The translations under genes and the position numbers were made by a program. This document shows positions 52,287 through 61,177 of a DNA stretch of 64,000 nucleotides, in pieces. The notes below the pieces were generated by a model that was not told where the DNA came from, did no database searches, and worked only from the letters and a program-made list of their open reading frames with translations. Position 1 is the first letter of the stretch. Each line of letters opens with the position of its first letter. Source of the DNA: Dinoroseobacter sp039192165 (GTDB taxonomy: Bacteria > Pseudomonadota > Alphaproteobacteria > Rhodobacterales > Rhodobacteraceae); NCBI GenBank assembly GCA_039192165.1, contig JBCCXD010000004.1, positions 124,001 through 188,000 on the forward strand, given 5' to 3'.

Positions 52287-53225
52287 ATGCAAGCCACAGC
52301 TGTTGTCCTGAAAGGTCCGCGTGATCTGGGATTGCAAACCGTGGCTTTGGCAGAGCCGTCGGCGACTGATCTTGTGATCCAGATTGACCATTCCGGGATA
52401 TCCACTGGCACCGAGAAGCTGATCTGGACCGGGGATATGCCTCCGTTTCCGGGTTTCGGGTTTCCGCTGGTGCCTGGGTACGAGTCCTCGGGCACAGTCG
52501 TCGAGGCAGGGGCCGAGACCAGCTATAAAGCCGGAGACCGCGTTTTTGTGCCGGGCGCCAACTGTTATGGGGAGGTCAGAGGGCTGTTTGGTGGCGCCTC
52601 TAACCTGCTCGTGTCGGATGCCGCTCGGGTGACGCGCATTGATGCGGCGCTAAAGGCCGAAGGCGCACTTCTTGCGTTGGCAGCAACTGCACGGCATTCG
52701 ATGGCCGGGTTGAATAAATCGGTCCCTGATCTGATTGTTGGCCACGGCGTCCTTGGTCGCTTGCTGGCTCGCCTGACAATCGCCGCCGGTGCCCCGGCTC
52801 CGACTGTATGGGAGATATCCGAGGGCCGCATGTCCGGCGCGATGGGCTATGAGGTCATTCATCCCGATACCGACAAGCGCCACGACTACCGATCAATCTA
52901 TGACGCCTCCGGGAGCGCCGAGCTGATCGCCAGCCTCATACCGCGCATTCAGAAAGGCGGAGAGATTGTTCTCGCCGGGTTCTACGACCAGATCTCTTTC
53001 CCTTTCCCGCCCGCGTTTATGAAGGAAGCGCGCCTGCGCATCGCAGCGGAGTGGGATCGCGATGACCTTGTGGCGACCCGCGCCTTGATCGAATCCGGGG
53101 CGCTTTCTCTGGAGGGACTGATCACTCACACAGCTCAGGCATCAGACTGCGAAAGCGCTTACCAGACAGCCTTTGATGATCCGGCCTGCCTAAAGATGAT
53201 TTTGGATTGGAGCGCGACCGCATGA
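52287..53225 (+). CDS. bchC: bacteriochlorophyllide a dehydrogenase BchC
   Basis: Oxidises the 3-hydroxyethyl group to acetyl in bacteriochlorophyllide. The 312-residue medium-chain dehydrogenase-like protein has SGISTGTEKLIWTG, VPGYESSGTVVEAG, RVFVPGANCY, LIVGHGVLGRLLARL and the C-terminal ITHTAQASDCESAY. ATG 52287 is chosen because the family begins MQATAVV-like; the frame runs 15 codons further upstream. Heads bchC-X-Y-Z-puf. The stop overlaps bchX by 4 bases. Confidence 0.95.
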   Translation: MQATAVVLKGPRDLGLQTVALAEPSATDLVIQIDHSGISTGTEKLIWTGDMPPFPGFGFPLVPGYESSGTVVEAGAETSYKAGDRVFVPGANCYGEVRGLFGGASNLLVSDAARVTRIDAALKAEGALLALAATARHSMAGLNKSVPDLIVGHGVLGRLLARLTIAAGAPAPTVWEISEGRMSGAMGYEVIHPDTDKRHDYRSIYDASGSAELIASLIPRIQKGGEIVLAGFYDQISFPFPPAFMKEARLRIAAEWDRDDLVATRALIESGALSLEGLITHTAQASDCESAYQTAFDDPACLKMILDWSATA

Positions 53226-54229
53226 CTCTCGATGTCCCCAACCTCAAAAGTGACTATGATCAGCGACTGCGGGATGAGGCTGCGGCGGAGCCCACGCTCG
53301 AAGTTCCGCAAAGTGAGCCCACCAAGAAGTGCCAGATCATTGCGATTTACGGTAAAGGTGGGATCGGCAAGAGCTTCACGCTTGCAAACCTAAGCCACAT
53401 GATGGCCGAGCAGGGCAAACGTGTTCTGCTGATCGGGTGCGATCCGAAATCTGACACCACGTCTCTCCTGTTTGGCGGCAAGGCCTGCCCGACGATTATC
53501 GAGACCTCCACCAAGAAGAAACTGGCCGGCGAGGAGGTGCAGATCGGCGACGTCTGCTTCAAGCGCAACGGTGTCTTTGCAATGGAACTTGGCGGCCCGG
53601 AAGTCGGTCGGGGCTGTGGTGGACGGGGGATCATTCATGGTTTCGAACTTCTGGAAAAACTCGGGTTCCACGATTGGGATTTTGACTATGTGCTCCTGGA
53701 TTTTCTCGGAGACGTGGTCTGCGGCGGTTTCGGGCTGCCTATCGCTCGGGATATGGCCCAGAAAGTTATCCTGGTAGGCTCCAATGACCTGCAGTCGCTT
53801 TACGTTGCCAACAACGTCTGCTCGGCGGTGGAGTATTTCCGAAAGCTGGGGGGAAATGTTGGTGTCGCGGGACTTGTAATCAATAAGGACGACGGCACCG
53901 GTGAAGCGCAGGCTTTTGCCAAAGCAGTCGATATCCCTGTCTTGGCGTCCATTCCCGCCGATGACGATCTGCGCAAGAAGTCTGCAAATTACCAGATTGT
54001 CGGCACAGCCGAAGGCCCTTGGGGCGATCTCTTTGCCGCGCTGGGCGACAACGTTGCCGAAGCCCCGCCTTTGCGGCCTGTGGCACTGACGCAAGACGAA
54101 CTGATCGGTCTGTTCGACGGAAAGGACACGGGCGCGGGCGTGGTGCTGGAGCCTGCCACCATGGCCGACATGCGCGGCAAGAACTATGAGCCGAAGGCCT
54201 CGCTGGAAGTGGTGTATGACGAAGTCTGA
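53222..54229 (+). CDS. bchX: chlorophyllide a reductase iron protein BchX
   Basis: NifH-like ATPase that passes electrons to BchYZ for ring B reduction of chlorophyllide. The 335-residue protein has the P-loop YGKGGIGKS, the cluster region with VGRGCGGRGI and DFLGDVVCGGFGLPIARDMA, whose cysteines should bridge a 4Fe-4S cluster between two subunits. The N-terminal ~35 residues are extra relative to NifH. The 3' end overlaps the small ORF at 54216. Confidence 0.96.
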   Translation: MTLDVPNLKSDYDQRLRDEAAAEPTLEVPQSEPTKKCQIIAIYGKGGIGKSFTLANLSHMMAEQGKRVLLIGCDPKSDTTSLLFGGKACPTIIETSTKKKLAGEEVQIGDVCFKRNGVFAMELGGPEVGRGCGGRGIIHGFELLEKLGFHDWDFDYVLLDFLGDVVCGGFGLPIARDMAQKVILVGSNDLQSLYVANNVCSAVEYFRKLGGNVGVAGLVINKDDGTGEAQAFAKAVDIPVLASIPADDDLRKKSANYQIVGTAEGPWGDLFAALGDNVAEAPPLRPVALTQDELIGLFDGKDTGAGVVLEPATMADMRGKNYEPKASLEVVYDEV

Positions 54230-54371
54230 GATCACGTATACCAAGCTCCATGGTGAGCTGGCAGAGCGGCTTGCGGAAACGCAAGCCACGCTCAGTTTCT
54301 CGCGATTGCTTCCCGGTCAGCGGACCGCCGCCCCGTCCATCATTCTTCGCTTCCCAGGGAAGGAGGCGTAG
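54216..54371 (+). CDS. small ORF between bchX and bchY (51 residues, function unknown)
   Basis: ATG 54216 starts inside the bchX end (overlap 14 bases) and the TAG stop is immediately before the bchY ATG at 54372, with GGAAGGAGG-like purines (54359-54366) serving bchY. The peptide is basic-amphipathic (LAERLAETQATLSFSRLLPG, then RTAAPSIILRFPGKEA). No family is recognised. Without it there would be a 142-base gap in an otherwise overlapping operon, which argues that it is translated; the spacer may alternatively be an untranslated linker. Confidence 0.6.
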   Translation: MTKSEITYTKLHGELAERLAETQATLSFSRLLPGQRTAAPSIILRFPGKEA

Positions 54372-55961
54372 ATGGACCGCACCGATCTTGAGACCCGTTA
54401 CGACGAAACGGACGCAACTCAGATCGAGGAGGGTTCCGCGCGCGAGCCCGCGCCTGAAGGTTTGAACACGCAACCGGATGGTCATGGCTGTCATGCGCCC
54501 GGAGAGCAGATGGAAGCCGCCGCGCGCGCCGCGGGCATGTCCGAAATTCTGGACCAGTATGCTGCTGATTATCCGCAAGGTCCCCATGACAAACCGCAAT
54601 CCATGTGTCCCGCCTTTGGCTCTTTGCGGGTGGGGCTGCGGATGCGTCGTGTCGGAACGATGCTGTCGGGCTCGGCCTGCTGCGTCTATGGTCTGACCTT
54701 TGTTTCACATTTCTACGGAGCACGCCGATCTGTTGGCTACGTTCCTTTCAATTCCGAGACGCTTGTGACCGGCAAGTTGTTCGAGGACATCCGGGACGCC
54801 GTTCACAAAATGGCCGACCCGGAGCAATACGATGCCATCGTTGTTACCAACCTCTGCGTTCCGACCGCGTCGGGGGTTCCTTTGCGGCTCTTGCCGTCAG
54901 AGATCAACGGCGTGCGCATCGTGGGCATTGATGTGCCGGGTTTTGGGGTGCCGACGCACGCCGAAGCCAAAGACATCCTTGCGGGCGCAATGCTGAATTA
55001 CGCCCGTGCCGAGATCGAGGCTGGCCCTGTCCAAGCGCCAGTCTCGGCCAAGGCGGACCGTCCCACTGTGGCATTGCTCGGTGAGATGTTCCCGGCTGAT
55101 CCCATCGGGATTGGCCAACTGCTCGCGCCACTCGGTCTGGCGGCAGGTCCGGTCGTTCCCTGCCGTGAGTGGCGCGAGCTTTATTCTGCTTTGGATTGCG
55201 GTGTAGCCGCCGCAATCCACCCGTTTTACACCGCCGCTGTGCGCGAATTTGAGGCCGCGGGCCGAAAAATTGTTGGCTCTGCACCTGTTGGTCATGATGG
55301 CGCCGCCTCCTGGCTTTCCGCAATCGGAGACGCATACGGTATTTCCCCAGATAGAGTAGGGCAGGCGCACAATGCGTTTCTCCCTGCGATCAAGGGCGCG
55401 CTATCAGCATCCCCCATCAACGGAACGGTGACCCTTTCCGGGTACGAAGGTTCCGAATTTCTGGTTGCACGTCTCTTGATCGAAAGCGGTGCTGATGTGC
55501 CCTACGTTGGCACCGCCTGTCCGCGCACACCTTGGTCTGATCCTGATCGCGAGTGGTTAGAAGCCCGAGGTGTGAAAATCCAGTACCGTGCATCGCTTGA
55601 AGACGATTGCGCGGCCATGGAAGCTGTGCAACCGGACCTAGCCATCGGAACGACCCCGGTCGTTCAGAAAGGCAAGGAGCTGGGCATCCCATCTTTGTAC
55701 TTCACCAACCTAATCTCCGCGCGTCCGCTTATGGGCCCGGCCGGAGCGGGAAGTCTCGCTCAGGTGGTGAATGCAGCGATGTCCAATAAGGATCGCATGG
55801 ATCACATGCGTGTCTTTTTCGAGGGAGTCGGCCAGGAAGACACGGCTGGTGTGTGGGAAGGCAGTCCAAATCTTCGCCCGGAGTTTCGTGCTCAGAACCT
55901 CAAGAAGCTGGAACGGGCCGAGAAGGCCCGCGTTGCAGCCAATGGGGGCGTGAAATGCTGA
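54372..55961 (+). CDS. bchY: chlorophyllide a reductase subunit Y
   Basis: BchY with BchZ forms the NifDK-like catalytic part of chlorophyllide reductase. The 529-residue protein has an acidic N-terminus (~45 residues), then PQSMCPAFGSLRVGLRMRRV, MLSGSACCVYGLTFVSHFYGARRSVGYVPFNSETLVTGKL, TNLCVPTASGVPL and GIDVPGFGVPTHAEAK; the conserved cysteines are those that ligate the cluster. bchZ overlaps its end by 7 bases. Confidence 0.95.
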   Translation: MDRTDLETRYDETDATQIEEGSAREPAPEGLNTQPDGHGCHAPGEQMEAAARAAGMSEILDQYAADYPQGPHDKPQSMCPAFGSLRVGLRMRRVGTMLSGSACCVYGLTFVSHFYGARRSVGYVPFNSETLVTGKLFEDIRDAVHKMADPEQYDAIVVTNLCVPTASGVPLRLLPSEINGVRIVGIDVPGFGVPTHAEAKDILAGAMLNYARAEIEAGPVQAPVSAKADRPTVALLGEMFPADPIGIGQLLAPLGLAAGPVVPCREWRELYSALDCGVAAAIHPFYTAAVREFEAAGRKIVGSAPVGHDGAASWLSAIGDAYGISPDRVGQAHNAFLPAIKGALSASPINGTVTLSGYEGSEFLVARLLIESGADVPYVGTACPRTPWSDPDREWLEARGVKIQYRASLEDDCAAMEAVQPDLAIGTTPVVQKGKELGIPSLYFTNLISARPLMGPAGAGSLAQVVNAAMSNKDRMDHMRVFFEGVGQEDTAGVWEGSPNLRPEFRAQNLKKLERAEKARVAANGGVKC

Positions 55962-57445
55962 TCCAGGATCATGACCGGGCCGGTGGCTACTGGGGCGCTG
56001 TTTACGCTTTTTGCGCGGTAAAGGGCCTGCAGGTTGTTATCGACGGGCCAGTGGGCTGTGAAAACCTGCCAGTGACCTCGGTGCTGCACTACACCGATGC
56101 GCTGCCGCCCCATGAACTGCCCATTGTGACAACGGGACTTGGCGAGGAAGAACTGGGTCGCGACGGTACCGAAGGCGCGATGAAACGCGCGTGGAAAACA
56201 CTCGATCCCGCGCTGCCCGCCGTCGTGGTGACAGGCTCTATTGCGGAGATGATCGGCGGAGGCGTGACCCCGCAGGGGACCAACATCCAGCGATTTCTTC
56301 CCCGGACGATTGACGAAGACCAATGGGAAGCGGCCGACCGTGCCATGACGTGGATCTTCACGGAATTTGGCATGACGAAGGGCCGGATGCCAAAGGAGAA
56401 GAAACGCGAAGATGGCGCGAAGCCTCGGGTTAACATTCTTGGTCCGATGTACGGCACGTTTAACATGCCTTCAGATCTTGCTGAGATCCGCCGCCTGATT
56501 GAAGGCATCGGCGCCGAGATCAATATGGTGCACCCGATGGGAGCCCATGTGGCGGAAATGCGAAACCTGGTGAATGCAGACGTAAATGTCTGCATGTATC
56601 GAGAGTTTGGCCGCGGCTTGAGCGAGCTGCTCGGCAAGCCGTATCTGCAGGCGCCGATCGGCGTAGAGTCGACCACAAAGTTCCTGCGCGCGCTTGGCGC
56701 GCTTCTGGATCTTGACCCTGAGCCATTTATCGAGCGCGAAAAGCACTCGACCATAAAACCGATCTGGGATCTGTGGCGGTCGGTCACGCAGGATTTCTTC
56801 GCCACCGCGTCTTTCGGGATCGTCGCCAACGAAACCTATGCGCGCGGCATCAAGAACTTCCTTGAAACAGACATGGGGTTGCCCTGCGCGTTCGCCGTTG
56901 GCCGCGTTGCCGGCAAGAAGACCGACAATGATGCCGTACGCGAGCTTCTGCACACCAAGCGACCGTTGGTTGTGTTGGGGTCGATCAACGAAAAGATGTA
57001 TATGGCCGAAATGGTTACGGGTTTCGGGCCGAAACCAGCCTTCATTCCGGCAAGTTTCCCCGGGGCCGCCATAAGACGGTCCACGGGCACTCCGATGATG
57101 GGCTTTGCGGGCGCGACCTACCTGATTCAGGAGGTCTGCAACGCGCTTTTCGATGCGCTTTTCCACATCCTGCCGCTGGGGTCCGAGATGGACAGCGCTG
57201 CGGCAACGCCAACCACGCTGCGGCGCGATTTTCCCTGGGATGACGACGCGCAGCGCCTGCTTGACCGGATCGTGGCCGAGCATCCGATTTTGACACGCAT
57301 CTCTGCGGCCAAACAGCTGCGGGATGAAGCCGAAAAAGCGGCTCTTTCACAGGGGGATGAGAGGGTCGTGATCGAAACCGTGCGCGCGCTGCAGCCTGCA
57401 GGCTTCGATGAGAAAGACACTTTAAAAGGGAGGGAGGACGCATGA
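55955..57445 (+). CDS. bchZ: chlorophyllide a reductase subunit Z
   Basis: Partner of BchY. From ATG 55955 (MLIQDHDRAGGYWGAVYAF) it has 496 residues, with VIDGPVGCENLPVTSVLHY, TGSIAEMIGGG, LGPMYGTFNMPSDLAEIRRL and the C-terminal FAGATYLIQEVCNALFDALF. The frame is open upstream inside bchY but lacks the family start. The stop overlaps pufQ (ATGA), so puf transcription can also run through from bchC. Confidence 0.96.
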   Translation: MLIQDHDRAGGYWGAVYAFCAVKGLQVVIDGPVGCENLPVTSVLHYTDALPPHELPIVTTGLGEEELGRDGTEGAMKRAWKTLDPALPAVVVTGSIAEMIGGGVTPQGTNIQRFLPRTIDEDQWEAADRAMTWIFTEFGMTKGRMPKEKKREDGAKPRVNILGPMYGTFNMPSDLAEIRRLIEGIGAEINMVHPMGAHVAEMRNLVNADVNVCMYREFGRGLSELLGKPYLQAPIGVESTTKFLRALGALLDLDPEPFIEREKHSTIKPIWDLWRSVTQDFFATASFGIVANETYARGIKNFLETDMGLPCAFAVGRVAGKKTDNDAVRELLHTKRPLVVLGSINEKMYMAEMVTGFGPKPAFIPASFPGAAIRRSTGTPMMGFAGATYLIQEVCNALFDALFHILPLGSEMDSAAATPTTLRRDFPWDDDAQRLLDRIVAEHPILTRISAAKQLRDEAEKAALSQGDERVVIETVRALQPAGFDEKDTLKGREDA

Positions 57446-57663
57446 CGGACCAAACCACCGACGCCCCGGTGCAACGGACCCACAAGCCGCCCAAGGCGGA
57501 GTTCTACACCTATTTCGGAATCATTTTCGTGGCCGCCGTGCCCGTTGCCGCGCTCAGCTGGGCGCTGGCGTCGATCAGGGCAGGACGGTTCCAGAAAAAA
57601 GGGCCGATCAAACGCGCTTGGAGCCAGGCGCGGATCATTACGCCCATGATTTTCTCAGCCTGA
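57442..57663 (+). CDS. pufQ: PufQ, puf operon cytochrome subunit-like protein
   Basis: A 73-residue protein with one membrane helix (YFGIIFVAAVPVAALSWALA) and a positive C-terminal tail (GRFQKKGPIKRAWSQAR). PufQ is linked to bacteriochlorophyll supply during complex assembly in Rhodobacter. Overlaps bchZ by 4 bases. Confidence 0.93.
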   Translation: MTDQTTDAPVQRTHKPPKAEFYTYFGIIFVAAVPVAALSWALASIRAGRFQKKGPIKRAWSQARIITPMIFSA

Positions 57664-57690
57664 AGACCGGCAGGCATCGAGGTTCCGTTT

Positions 57691-57739
57691 CGCCCGTCTG
57701 GGCGGAGCGGAGTGCCGGCAGGGGATGAGCCCTTGCCGG
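57691..57739 (+). other. hairpin-rich leader between pufQ and pufB
   Basis: Two stems lie in the 127-base gap: CGCCC-GTCT-GGGCG (57691-57704) and CCGGCAGGGG-ATGAG-CCCTTGCCGG (57715-57739, ten pairs with one G-U). Such structures in puf leaders control RNA processing and decay. A GGAGGA ribosome site for pufB follows at about 57779. Confidence 0.7.
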
Positions 57740-57790
57740 GGCCCGGCCGCGGGGTGCGCGGTGTCAGTCTAACTTTCCGGAGGAATGCTT

Positions 57791-57940
57791 ATGGCTGATA
57801 AATCCGACCTGTCCTTCACAGGTCTAACCGATGAACAGGCTCAAGAGCTGCATTCGGTGTATATGAGCGGGCTCTGGCTGTTCTCGGCCGTTGCCGTTGT
57901 CGCTCATCTCGCCACGTTCATCTGGCGTCCTTGGTTCTGA
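57791..57940 (+). CDS. pufB: light-harvesting 1 beta polypeptide
   Basis: A 49-residue LH1 beta chain: MADKSDLSFTGLTDEQAQ, conserved histidines His21 and His39 (the latter ligates bacteriochlorophyll in VAVVAHLATF) and the end FIWRPWF. A single membrane helix. Too short to show in a long-ORF search but unmistakable. Confidence 0.97.
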   Translation: MADKSDLSFTGLTDEQAQELHSVYMSGLWLFSAVAVVAHLATFIWRPWF

Positions 57941-57953
57941 GGAGCACTGAGAA

Positions 57954-58112
57954 ATGGCTAAATTCTATAAGATCTGGCTCATCTTCGACCCCCGCCGCGT
58001 TTTCGTGGCGCAGGGTGTGTTCCTCTTCTTGCTGGCGGCGATGATTCACCTCGTCCTGCTCAGCACCGAGCACTTCAACTGGTTTGAGCTGGCGGCGCAA
58101 GGCGCAGGCTGA
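57954..58112 (+). CDS. pufA: light-harvesting 1 alpha polypeptide
   Basis: A 52-residue LH1 alpha chain: KFYKIWLIFDPRRVFVAQG, helix with the bacteriochlorophyll ligand His32 (AAMIHLVLLST) and the end HFNWFELAAQGAG. It starts 13 bases after pufB. Confidence 0.97.
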   Translation: MAKFYKIWLIFDPRRVFVAQGVFLFLLAAMIHLVLLSTEHFNWFELAAQGAG

Positions 58113-58159
58113 TCGGGTCCCGTGTGGAGCGGGAGCCAAATCAGTTGACCAAGACGTGT

Positions 58160-58184
58160 TGCGGGCGGTCCCGGGTCGCCCGCA
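58160..58184 (+). other. intercistronic hairpin between pufA and pufL
   Basis: TGCGGGCG-GTCCCGGGT-CGCCCGCA is a perfect 8-base GC-rich stem. Hairpins in this position protect pufBA mRNA from 3' decay in Rhodobacter and raise the ratio of antenna to reaction centre. A second weaker stem lies at 58115-58137. No protein is encoded in 58113-58259. Confidence 0.85.
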
Positions 58185-58259
58185 GCAAACCACACAAGAC
58201 TCATTACAACTGACGGCTGGTTTCGGAACACGTGCCGCCGCCACTTGCGGAGACAGACG

Positions 58260-59099
58260 ATGGCTTTGCTCAGCTTCGAGAGAAAGTATCGCGTCCGTGG
58301 AGGGACGCTGATCGGCGGCGATCTGTTCGACTTCTGGGTGGGCCCTTTCTATGTGGGCTTTTTCGGGGTCACGACCGCCTTTTTCGCCTTATTAGGCACT
58401 GTTTTGATATTTTGGGGCGCGTCCCAGCAAGGGACATTCAATCCCTGGCTGATCAATATCGCGCCGCCAGACCTGAGCTATGGGCTCGGGATGGCGCCAC
58501 TGATGGAAGGCGGCCTTTGGCAGATCGTTACGTTCTGTGCGATTGGCGCATTTGTCAGCTGGGCGCTGCGCGAGGTGGAAATCTGCCGCAAGCTTGGGAT
58601 GGGGTATCATGTCCCGATTGCCTTTAGCTTCGCGATTTTTGCCTATGTGACACTGGTGGTCTTTCGTCCGCTCTTGCTGGGCGCTTGGGGGCACGGCTTC
58701 CCCTATGGCATCTTCAGTCACCTCGATTGGGTGTCCAACGTGGGTTACTCGTACCTGCACTTCCACTACAATCCGGCGCATATGATCGCGGTGACGTTCT
58801 TCTTCACCACGACACTGGCGCTTGCCTTGCATGGCGCGCTGGTTCTGTCGGCCTGTAACCCGCCTAAAGGCGAAGAGGCTAAGGGACCGGACAACGAAGA
58901 CACCTTCTTCCGCGATTTCATCGGCTATTCTATCGGAACGCTTGGAATTCACCGCGTTGGCCTTCTTCTGGCGCTGAATGCCGGGTTCTGGTCAGCCGTC
59001 TGCATCGTCATCTCTGGCCCGGTCTGGACCAAAGGCTGGCCTGAGTGGTGGAACTGGTGGCTTCAAATGCCGATCTGGCCCTCACAGGCGGGGTTCTGA
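58260..59099 (+). CDS. pufL: photosynthetic reaction centre L subunit
   Basis: The 279-residue L subunit with five membrane helices. It has MALLSFERKYRVRGG, the helix-C region and FHYNPAHMIAVTFFF carrying the conserved histidines that bind bacteriochlorophyll, and HRVGLLLALNAGFWSA with the iron-ligand histidine. The ATG is 58260; upstream codons in frame are not used by the family. pufM follows after 3 bases. Confidence 0.98.
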   Translation: MALLSFERKYRVRGGTLIGGDLFDFWVGPFYVGFFGVTTAFFALLGTVLIFWGASQQGTFNPWLINIAPPDLSYGLGMAPLMEGGLWQIVTFCAIGAFVSWALREVEICRKLGMGYHVPIAFSFAIFAYVTLVVFRPLLLGAWGHGFPYGIFSHLDWVSNVGYSYLHFHYNPAHMIAVTFFFTTTLALALHGALVLSACNPPKGEEAKGPDNEDTFFRDFIGYSIGTLGIHRVGLLLALNAGFWSAVCIVISGPVWTKGWPEWWNWWLQMPIWPSQAGF

Positions 59100-59102
59100 G
59101 CC

Positions 59103-60095
59103 ATGCCTGAGTATTTCAACATTTTCACACAAGTACAGGTCCAGGGTCCCGCCGAAATGGGAACGGACAACGAAAACAACATGGCCGAGGAGCGGACCAC
59201 AGGGACCGGTTTCTCGACCCTGGTCGGCTGGGTCGGCAACGCGCAGCTGGGGCCGATCTATCTGGGATGGTTCGGTATTGTCAGCCTCGCAACCGGAACG
59301 CTTTGGCTCAATATCATCGGCTTTAATATGCTGGCGCAGGTGGGCTGGAACATTCCGGAGTTTATCCGCCAGCTTTTCTGGCTGGCCCTTGAACCGCCAA
59401 GCCCTGAATACGGCTTGCGGATGCCACCGCTCAATGATGGCGGGTGGTACATCATCGCCAGTTTCTTCTTGCTGGTCTCTGTGATGTCGTGGTGGGCACG
59501 GTCCTACTTTCTCGCCGAACAGCACAAGATGGGCAAGCATATCGCCTGGGCCTTCCTAGCTGCGATATGGCTGTTCCTGGTGCTGGGGCTGTTCCGTCCC
59601 GTCCTGATGGGATCGTGGTCAGAGGCCGTTCCCTATGGGATCTTCCCACATCTTGACTGGACGACTGCGTTCTCCATTCGTTACGGCAACCTTTACTACA
59701 ATCCCTTCCACTGTCTCTCGATCGTGTTCCTTTACGGCTCGGTGCTGTTGTTTGCGATGCACGGGGCCACGATCCTTGCGGTGACCCGTTTCGGCGGCGA
59801 CCGCGAGCTCGAGCAGATCTATGACCGAGGCACGGCTTCGGAGCGGGCAGGTCTTTTCTGGCGCTGGACCATGGGTTTCAACGCCACAATGGAAGGGATC
59901 CACCGCTGGGCGTGGTGGTTTGCAGTTCTCACCCCGATCACGGGCGGGATCGGCATCCTGCTGACGGGTACTGTTGTCGACAACTGGTTCCTCTGGGCGG
60001 TGGAGCACAACTTCGCGCCCGACTACCTCGAGGACTACGGATATGAGGCCTACGGGACTTACCAGGGCTTCATCGGTCAAGGGGAGGGCAACTGA
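59103..60095 (+). CDS. pufM: photosynthetic reaction centre M subunit
   Basis: The 330-residue M subunit: PEYFNIFTQVQVQGPAEMG, five helices, YNPFHCLSIVFLYGS, and GIHRWAWWFAVLTPITGGIGIL with the iron ligands. It is longer at the C-terminus than the Rhodobacter sphaeroides M subunit (VVDNWFLWAVEHNFAPDYLEDYGYEAYGTYQG), as in species that carry a bound cytochrome subunit. ATG 60095 of pufC overlaps the stop. Confidence 0.97.
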   Translation: MPEYFNIFTQVQVQGPAEMGTDNENNMAEERTTGTGFSTLVGWVGNAQLGPIYLGWFGIVSLATGTLWLNIIGFNMLAQVGWNIPEFIRQLFWLALEPPSPEYGLRMPPLNDGGWYIIASFFLLVSVMSWWARSYFLAEQHKMGKHIAWAFLAAIWLFLVLGLFRPVLMGSWSEAVPYGIFPHLDWTTAFSIRYGNLYYNPFHCLSIVFLYGSVLLFAMHGATILAVTRFGGDRELEQIYDRGTASERAGLFWRWTMGFNATMEGIHRWAWWFAVLTPITGGIGILLTGTVVDNWFLWAVEHNFAPDYLEDYGYEAYGTYQGFIGQGEGN

Positions 60096-61177
60096 TGTTA
60101 CCTAAATGGTTTGATGAGTGGAATTCAAAGAATCCCACGAACATCTATAAGCCGGCCATCGTCATTGGGGCTGTCGGAGGCGCTGTGTTTGTCACGGCCC
60201 TCCTGGTCACCTGGGGGCAACCCTTGGCGACGGACAGTCTGCAGACCGGACCGCGCGGCACGGGAATGAGCGTGGCCAAGTTCGAAAGCGATCTTGCCAC
60301 GCCGGATCCTACCATCGAGGTCTTTTTGCAATCCGACACACCGCCTGTTGTGCCTGTTGACGGTGCGCAATCGGCCGGCGATGCCTACGAGAATGTCGAT
60401 CCGCTTCTCGCCGATCTCACGGTGGAGAACTACGACAGGCTCCTTGCGGCCATGCGCAGCTGGACCGGTATTCCAGATCTTCTTGAGGATCCCGAAAACT
60501 ACCAGTCCAAGGTGGCGCTGAACATGATCCAGATGACCCAGTTCATCAACGAGGAGTGGGCAGCGCACGTCTATGCGAATGCAGAGGTTGGCGTGAATTG
60601 CTTCACCTGCCACCGCGGGCAGCCCGTTCCTTCGGAGATCTGGTTCAGGATTGACCCGGTCAACGAGGCAACCGCTGGCTGGGCGTCGCGCCAGAACCGC
60701 GCGACGGAACAATCGCAATTCACATCGCTGCCGTCGGATGCGCTTTACCAGTATCTGCTGAACTACGAGCAAATCATCGTGCACGATTTGGAACCACGAG
60801 TGGAGAATTTTCCAGGTGATCCAACCTGGCAGGACACAGAGCGGACGTTCAGCCTGATGAACTACTTCTCGAACTCGCTCGGTCGGAACTGCGTTTTCTG
60901 TCACAATTCGCGTGCGTTCTACGACCCTGCACAGGTGACCGCGCAATGGGCGACTGCCAGCCTCGGAATCGCGATGGTTCAGGAACTGAACAACGACTGG
61001 ATTGTACCCATTGGAGAGGAGTTTTTGCCCGAGCACAGGCTAGGGCCGGTTTATGGAGATGCACCAAAACTGGCCTGCAAAACCTGTCACAAGGGCTATC
61101 AGCAGCCGCTTCAGGCAACGAACGTGGTGGCCAATTGGCCTGAACTGACGTCAACCGACGGCCCGTTCTACGACTAG
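60095..61177 (+). CDS. pufC: reaction-centre cytochrome c subunit, three haem motifs
   Basis: PufC donates electrons to the oxidised special pair. The 360-residue protein has a membrane anchor (AIVIGAVGGAVFVTALLVTW, residues 21-40), not a lipobox cysteine. It has three CXXCH motifs: CFTCH (169-173), CVFCH (266-270) and CKTCH (328-332). The tetrahaem type has a fourth near residues 120-135; here this stretch reads SWTGIPDLLEDPENY with no cysteine or histidine. Tri-haem PufC is known from Rhodovulum sulfidophilum. No pufX gene is present in the operon. Confidence 0.95.
   Translation: MLPKWFDEWNSKNPTNIYKPAIVIGAVGGAVFVTALLVTWGQPLATDSLQTGPRGTGMSVAKFESDLATPDPTIEVFLQSDTPPVVPVDGAQSAGDAYENVDPLLADLTVENYDRLLAAMRSWTGIPDLLEDPENYQSKVALNMIQMTQFINEEWAAHVYANAEVGVNCFTCHRGQPVPSEIWFRIDPVNEATAGWASRQNRATEQSQFTSLPSDALYQYLLNYEQIIVHDLEPRVENFPGDPTWQDTERTFSLMNYFSNSLGRNCVFCHNSRAFYDPAQVTAQWATASLGIAMVQELNNDWIVPIGEEFLPEHRLGPVYGDAPKLACKTCHKGYQQPLQATNVVANWPELTSTDGPFYD

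Noticed and set aside
60093..60097. pufX gene after pufM
   Set aside because: pufM and pufC overlap by one base, leaving no room.
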